This document shows, one piece after another, positions 62,364-64,000 of a stretch of 64,000 bases of DNA. The position numbers and the translations under genes are program-made. How positions within the stretch are numbered: the first letter of the stretch is position 1; the number at the start of each line of letters is the position of its first letter. Origin of the DNA: Ga0077555 sp050250755 (lineage in GTDB: Bacteria > Pseudomonadota > Alphaproteobacteria > Rhizobiales > Hyphomicrobiaceae); the NCBI GenBank assembly GCA_050250755.1, contig JBFWOB010000002.1, forward strand, positions 186,001 to 250,000. The letters run 5' to 3'. Under the pieces are notes generated by a model. It had not been told where the DNA came from and ran no database searches. It was given only the letters and a program-made list of their open reading frames with translations.

Positions 62364-62993
62364 TCATTCCACGTGAGCATAGGGCTTGACGACGGCCTTC
62401 TGGAACGCAGGCCTTTCGAGCAACCGCTTGTGCCATGCCGCCATGTGCGGCAGATCGAAATGGTCGATCGGAAAACTATACCACCAGTGGACCATGATCC
62501 CCATCGGCATATCCGCCATGGAGAAAGATGGCCCCGCCAGCCAAGCATGGGATTTCAGCTGGTTCTCGACGGTTCGCCATATCGGCTCCATGCCTCGGCG
62601 AAGCTGCTCGAGTTCCGCGAGATGACGGTACGACGGCTTCCACACCCGCCATTGCATATAGAGTGGCATGATGGAGCTACGAACCGTACCCGTCTGCCAG
62701 AACACCCAGCGGAACGCCTCGCCTCGCTGTTGGTGATCCGTGGGATAAAGCGTTCCCTCGCCGTACTTGGCGGCCAAATGACAGAGAATGGCACTCGACT
62801 CCCATAGAACGAAGCCTTCGTCGACGATGGTCGGAATGAGCCCATTGGGATTGAGCTTCACATATTCAGGATCGTCGAGACCACCATAGCTGCCACCTTT
62901 ATTGACCAGATTGTAGGGTAGTTGCAGCTCCTCTGCGGCCCAGAGCACCTTCTGGACGCAGCTCGAATGGTCGTTGCCATAGATCGTGAGCAT
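62364..62993 (-). CDS. Glutathione S-transferase
   Basis: This is a complete GST of 209 residues. The N-domain begins MLTIYGNDHSSCVQKVLWAAEELQLPY, with Ser and Cys residues (SSCVQK) in the catalytic loop. It continues with NPNGLIPTIVDEG including the cis-Pro and ESSAILCHLAAKYGEG. The helical C-domain follows (QQRGEAFRWVFWQTGTVRSS). It is the third GST in the window. It lies 93 bases upstream of the LLM oxidoreductase gene, which could mean a joint detoxification unit. Confidence 0.92.
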   Translation of the reverse strand: MLTIYGNDHSSCVQKVLWAAEELQLPYNLVNKGGSYGGLDDPEYVKLNPNGLIPTIVDEGFVLWESSAILCHLAAKYGEGTLYPTDHQQRGEAFRWVFWQTGTVRSSIMPLYMQWRVWKPSYRHLAELEQLRRGMEPIWRTVENQLKSHAWLAGPSFSMADMPMGIMVHWWYSFPIDHFDLPHMAAWHKRLLERPAFQKAVVKPYAHVE

Positions 62994-63177
62994 GTATGGA
63001 TGCCTGCCTTCTTGATGTGAAAATCAGATTGGTCAGCGCTGGCGACATGATCTCACATCGCAAGCAAAGAGGAAGATCGCGCGAACACTGCGCTTCACCA
63101 TTGAAATCCAGGCGCCAAATGCGCGGCAGAAGATGCGTTCAAACGGCATGGCGCGGCTGATGGTACTCAGGTCTCCT

Positions 63178-64000
63178 TCAGTTAGACCCAACGCGATCGA
63201 CTCGGCAGAGTTGGCCACGAATGTCGGACGAGCCCGAAATCGGATCATATGGCCCATTGTAAGTAAGCGCAGCGTTGATATTCACATCGAGCGCCCCGCG
63301 ATGAGGAGCGGACTCGAATGGGCGCCACCAACCCATCCCTGTGCTCACCACATCGGCAGGCTGGGCATCGGAAAGTTTGAGCTTCAATCGACAGTGCCCA
63401 TCGACGCCGGCCAATTCGAGCCGCACCCAATCGCCGTCTCCGAGGCCTTGGGCGTGCGCCGTTTCGGGATGCATGAGAAGCCGCGGATCCGGCGAGACCT
63501 TCGCGGCCCAGGGCTGATCGCGGAAGCGTGAATGATGATAGCTCTTCTCGCGATCTCCTGTGACGACGACCAGCGGATAGCGTGCGCGAAGGGATTCCGG
63601 TGCGGTTTCTCTCTCGGGCGTGACATGCCCAGGAAGCGGATCGAGTCCAAGTTCTTCCAGCATCGGCGAATAGAGCTCGACCTTGCCTGTGGCAGTCGGA
63701 AACGGAACCGTGGCCGAAACCGGCTCCGATGGCACGCGATGCCAACCCGTGGCTTCGAGCTCCTCTATGCTGATGCCACTATCGGCCAACAAGTGCTCGT
63801 TGAACTCCCGCTGCGAACGCCATGGCAGCAATCGCTTCGTCACCGCTTGACGCGCCTCGAGACGATCGAGCAGCGGCGTCGCAATGTCGATCTCGGCGCG
63901 CGCCTCGCCCTGCGGCGGAACAACGGCCCGGGTGAAGACGACGGTAGGACCGGACGGGACGAGTGACACCTCTTCCTCCTCGAGCGCAGTCGTCTTCGGC
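63178..64000 (-). CDS. Molybdopterin oxidoreductase, C-terminal part (cut by window edge)
   Basis: This is the C-terminal end of a molybdopterin-containing oxidoreductase. The frame is open without a stop to position 64000, so the N-terminus lies outside the window. Visible parts are the family's late segment (PFPTATGKVELYSPMLEELGLDPLP, then YPLVVVTGDREKSYHHSRFRDQPW) and the molybdopterin-dinucleotide-binding domain (PDPRLLMHPETAHAQGLGDGDWVRLE). It ends with DIRGQLCRVDRV. The true substrate and the Mo ligand cannot be told from this part. Confidence 0.88.
   Translation of the reverse strand, partial: PKTTALEEEEVSLVPSGPTVVFTRAVVPPQGEARAEIDIATPLLDRLEARQAVTKRLLPWRSQREFNEHLLADSGISIEELEATGWHRVPSEPVSATVPFPTATGKVELYSPMLEELGLDPLPGHVTPERETAPESLRARYPLVVVTGDREKSYHHSRFRDQPWAAKVSPDPRLLMHPETAHAQGLGDGDWVRLELAGVDGHCRLKLKLSDAQPADVVSTGMGWWRPFESAPHRGALDVNINAALTYNGPYDPISGSSDIRGQLCRVDRVGSN

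Overview
The window reads as chromosomal, GC-rich DNA of an alphaproteobacterium, most likely of the order Hyphomicrobiales (Rhizobiales). The basis is gene content. There is a YejABEF transporter with a fused two-ATPase YejF, the kdsB-pheA pair divergent from a membrane cytochrome c, and a miaB-phoH-ybeY-corC block. There are also a plant-type glutamate-cysteine ligase, DUF1194, DUF924, extensin-like and Host_attach family proteins, and an HWE-type histidine kinase. The genus cannot be fixed from this sequence alone. I see no rRNA, tRNA, CRISPR array, insertion sequence or prophage. Coding density is high and most genes sit in short operons.

Layout. 1-9.1 kb: a truncated GST, a GhrA-like reductase and a peptide uptake operon (two YejA-type binding proteins, then YejB, YejE, YejF). 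9.3-14.2 kb: HWE sensor kinase, prephenate dehydratase, KdsB, and a divergent membrane-anchored cytochrome c with a repetitive tail. 14.2-14.9 kb: a 0.7 kb gap holding several hairpins with purine-rich loops and a Rho-independent terminator, a candidate non-coding RNA. 14.9-22.1 kb: DUF1194 protein, MarR-EmrA-EmrB efflux operon, flavin monooxygenase, and a LysR regulator divergent from a TauE/SafE permease with a clear T-N11-A box between them. 22.1-36.1 kb: TfoX-like, DUF924, A-type Fe-S carrier, PurL, PepSY, GMC oxidoreductase, YbgC, UbiA, Host_attach, RsmE, GshA, ArgB, GST, HAD nucleotidase and a PNPOx-like protein. 36.2-43.1 kb: extensin-like, CorC, YbeY, PhoH, MiaB, HupE-like and FolP. 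43.2-47.4 kb: two small membrane proteins, a 622-residue protein of unknown function and a sodium/solute symporter.

47.6-51.9 kb: a tight four-gene set (HAD-IB phosphatase, class III aminotransferase, alpha/beta hydrolase, GNAT/FemAB-like acyltransferase) that looks like an uncharacterised biosynthetic pathway. It is the best candidate for a new system in this window. 52-56.9 kb: a 2-oxoacid:ferredoxin oxidoreductase operon with its own FAD/Fe-S electron-transfer protein. 57.3-64 kb: ccmC-ccmD-ccmG without ccmA or ccmB, a fumarate-reductase-like flavoprotein, beta-carbonic anhydrase, a second luciferase-like oxidoreductase, a GST, and the C-terminal part of a molybdopterin oxidoreductase cut by the window edge.

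Functionally the window mixes core housekeeping (aromatic amino acids, LPS Kdo, purines, arginine, glutathione, ubiquinone, folate, tRNA and rRNA modification, cytochrome c maturation) with redox and detoxification genes (three GSTs, two LLM oxidoreductases, GMC and FAD enzymes).
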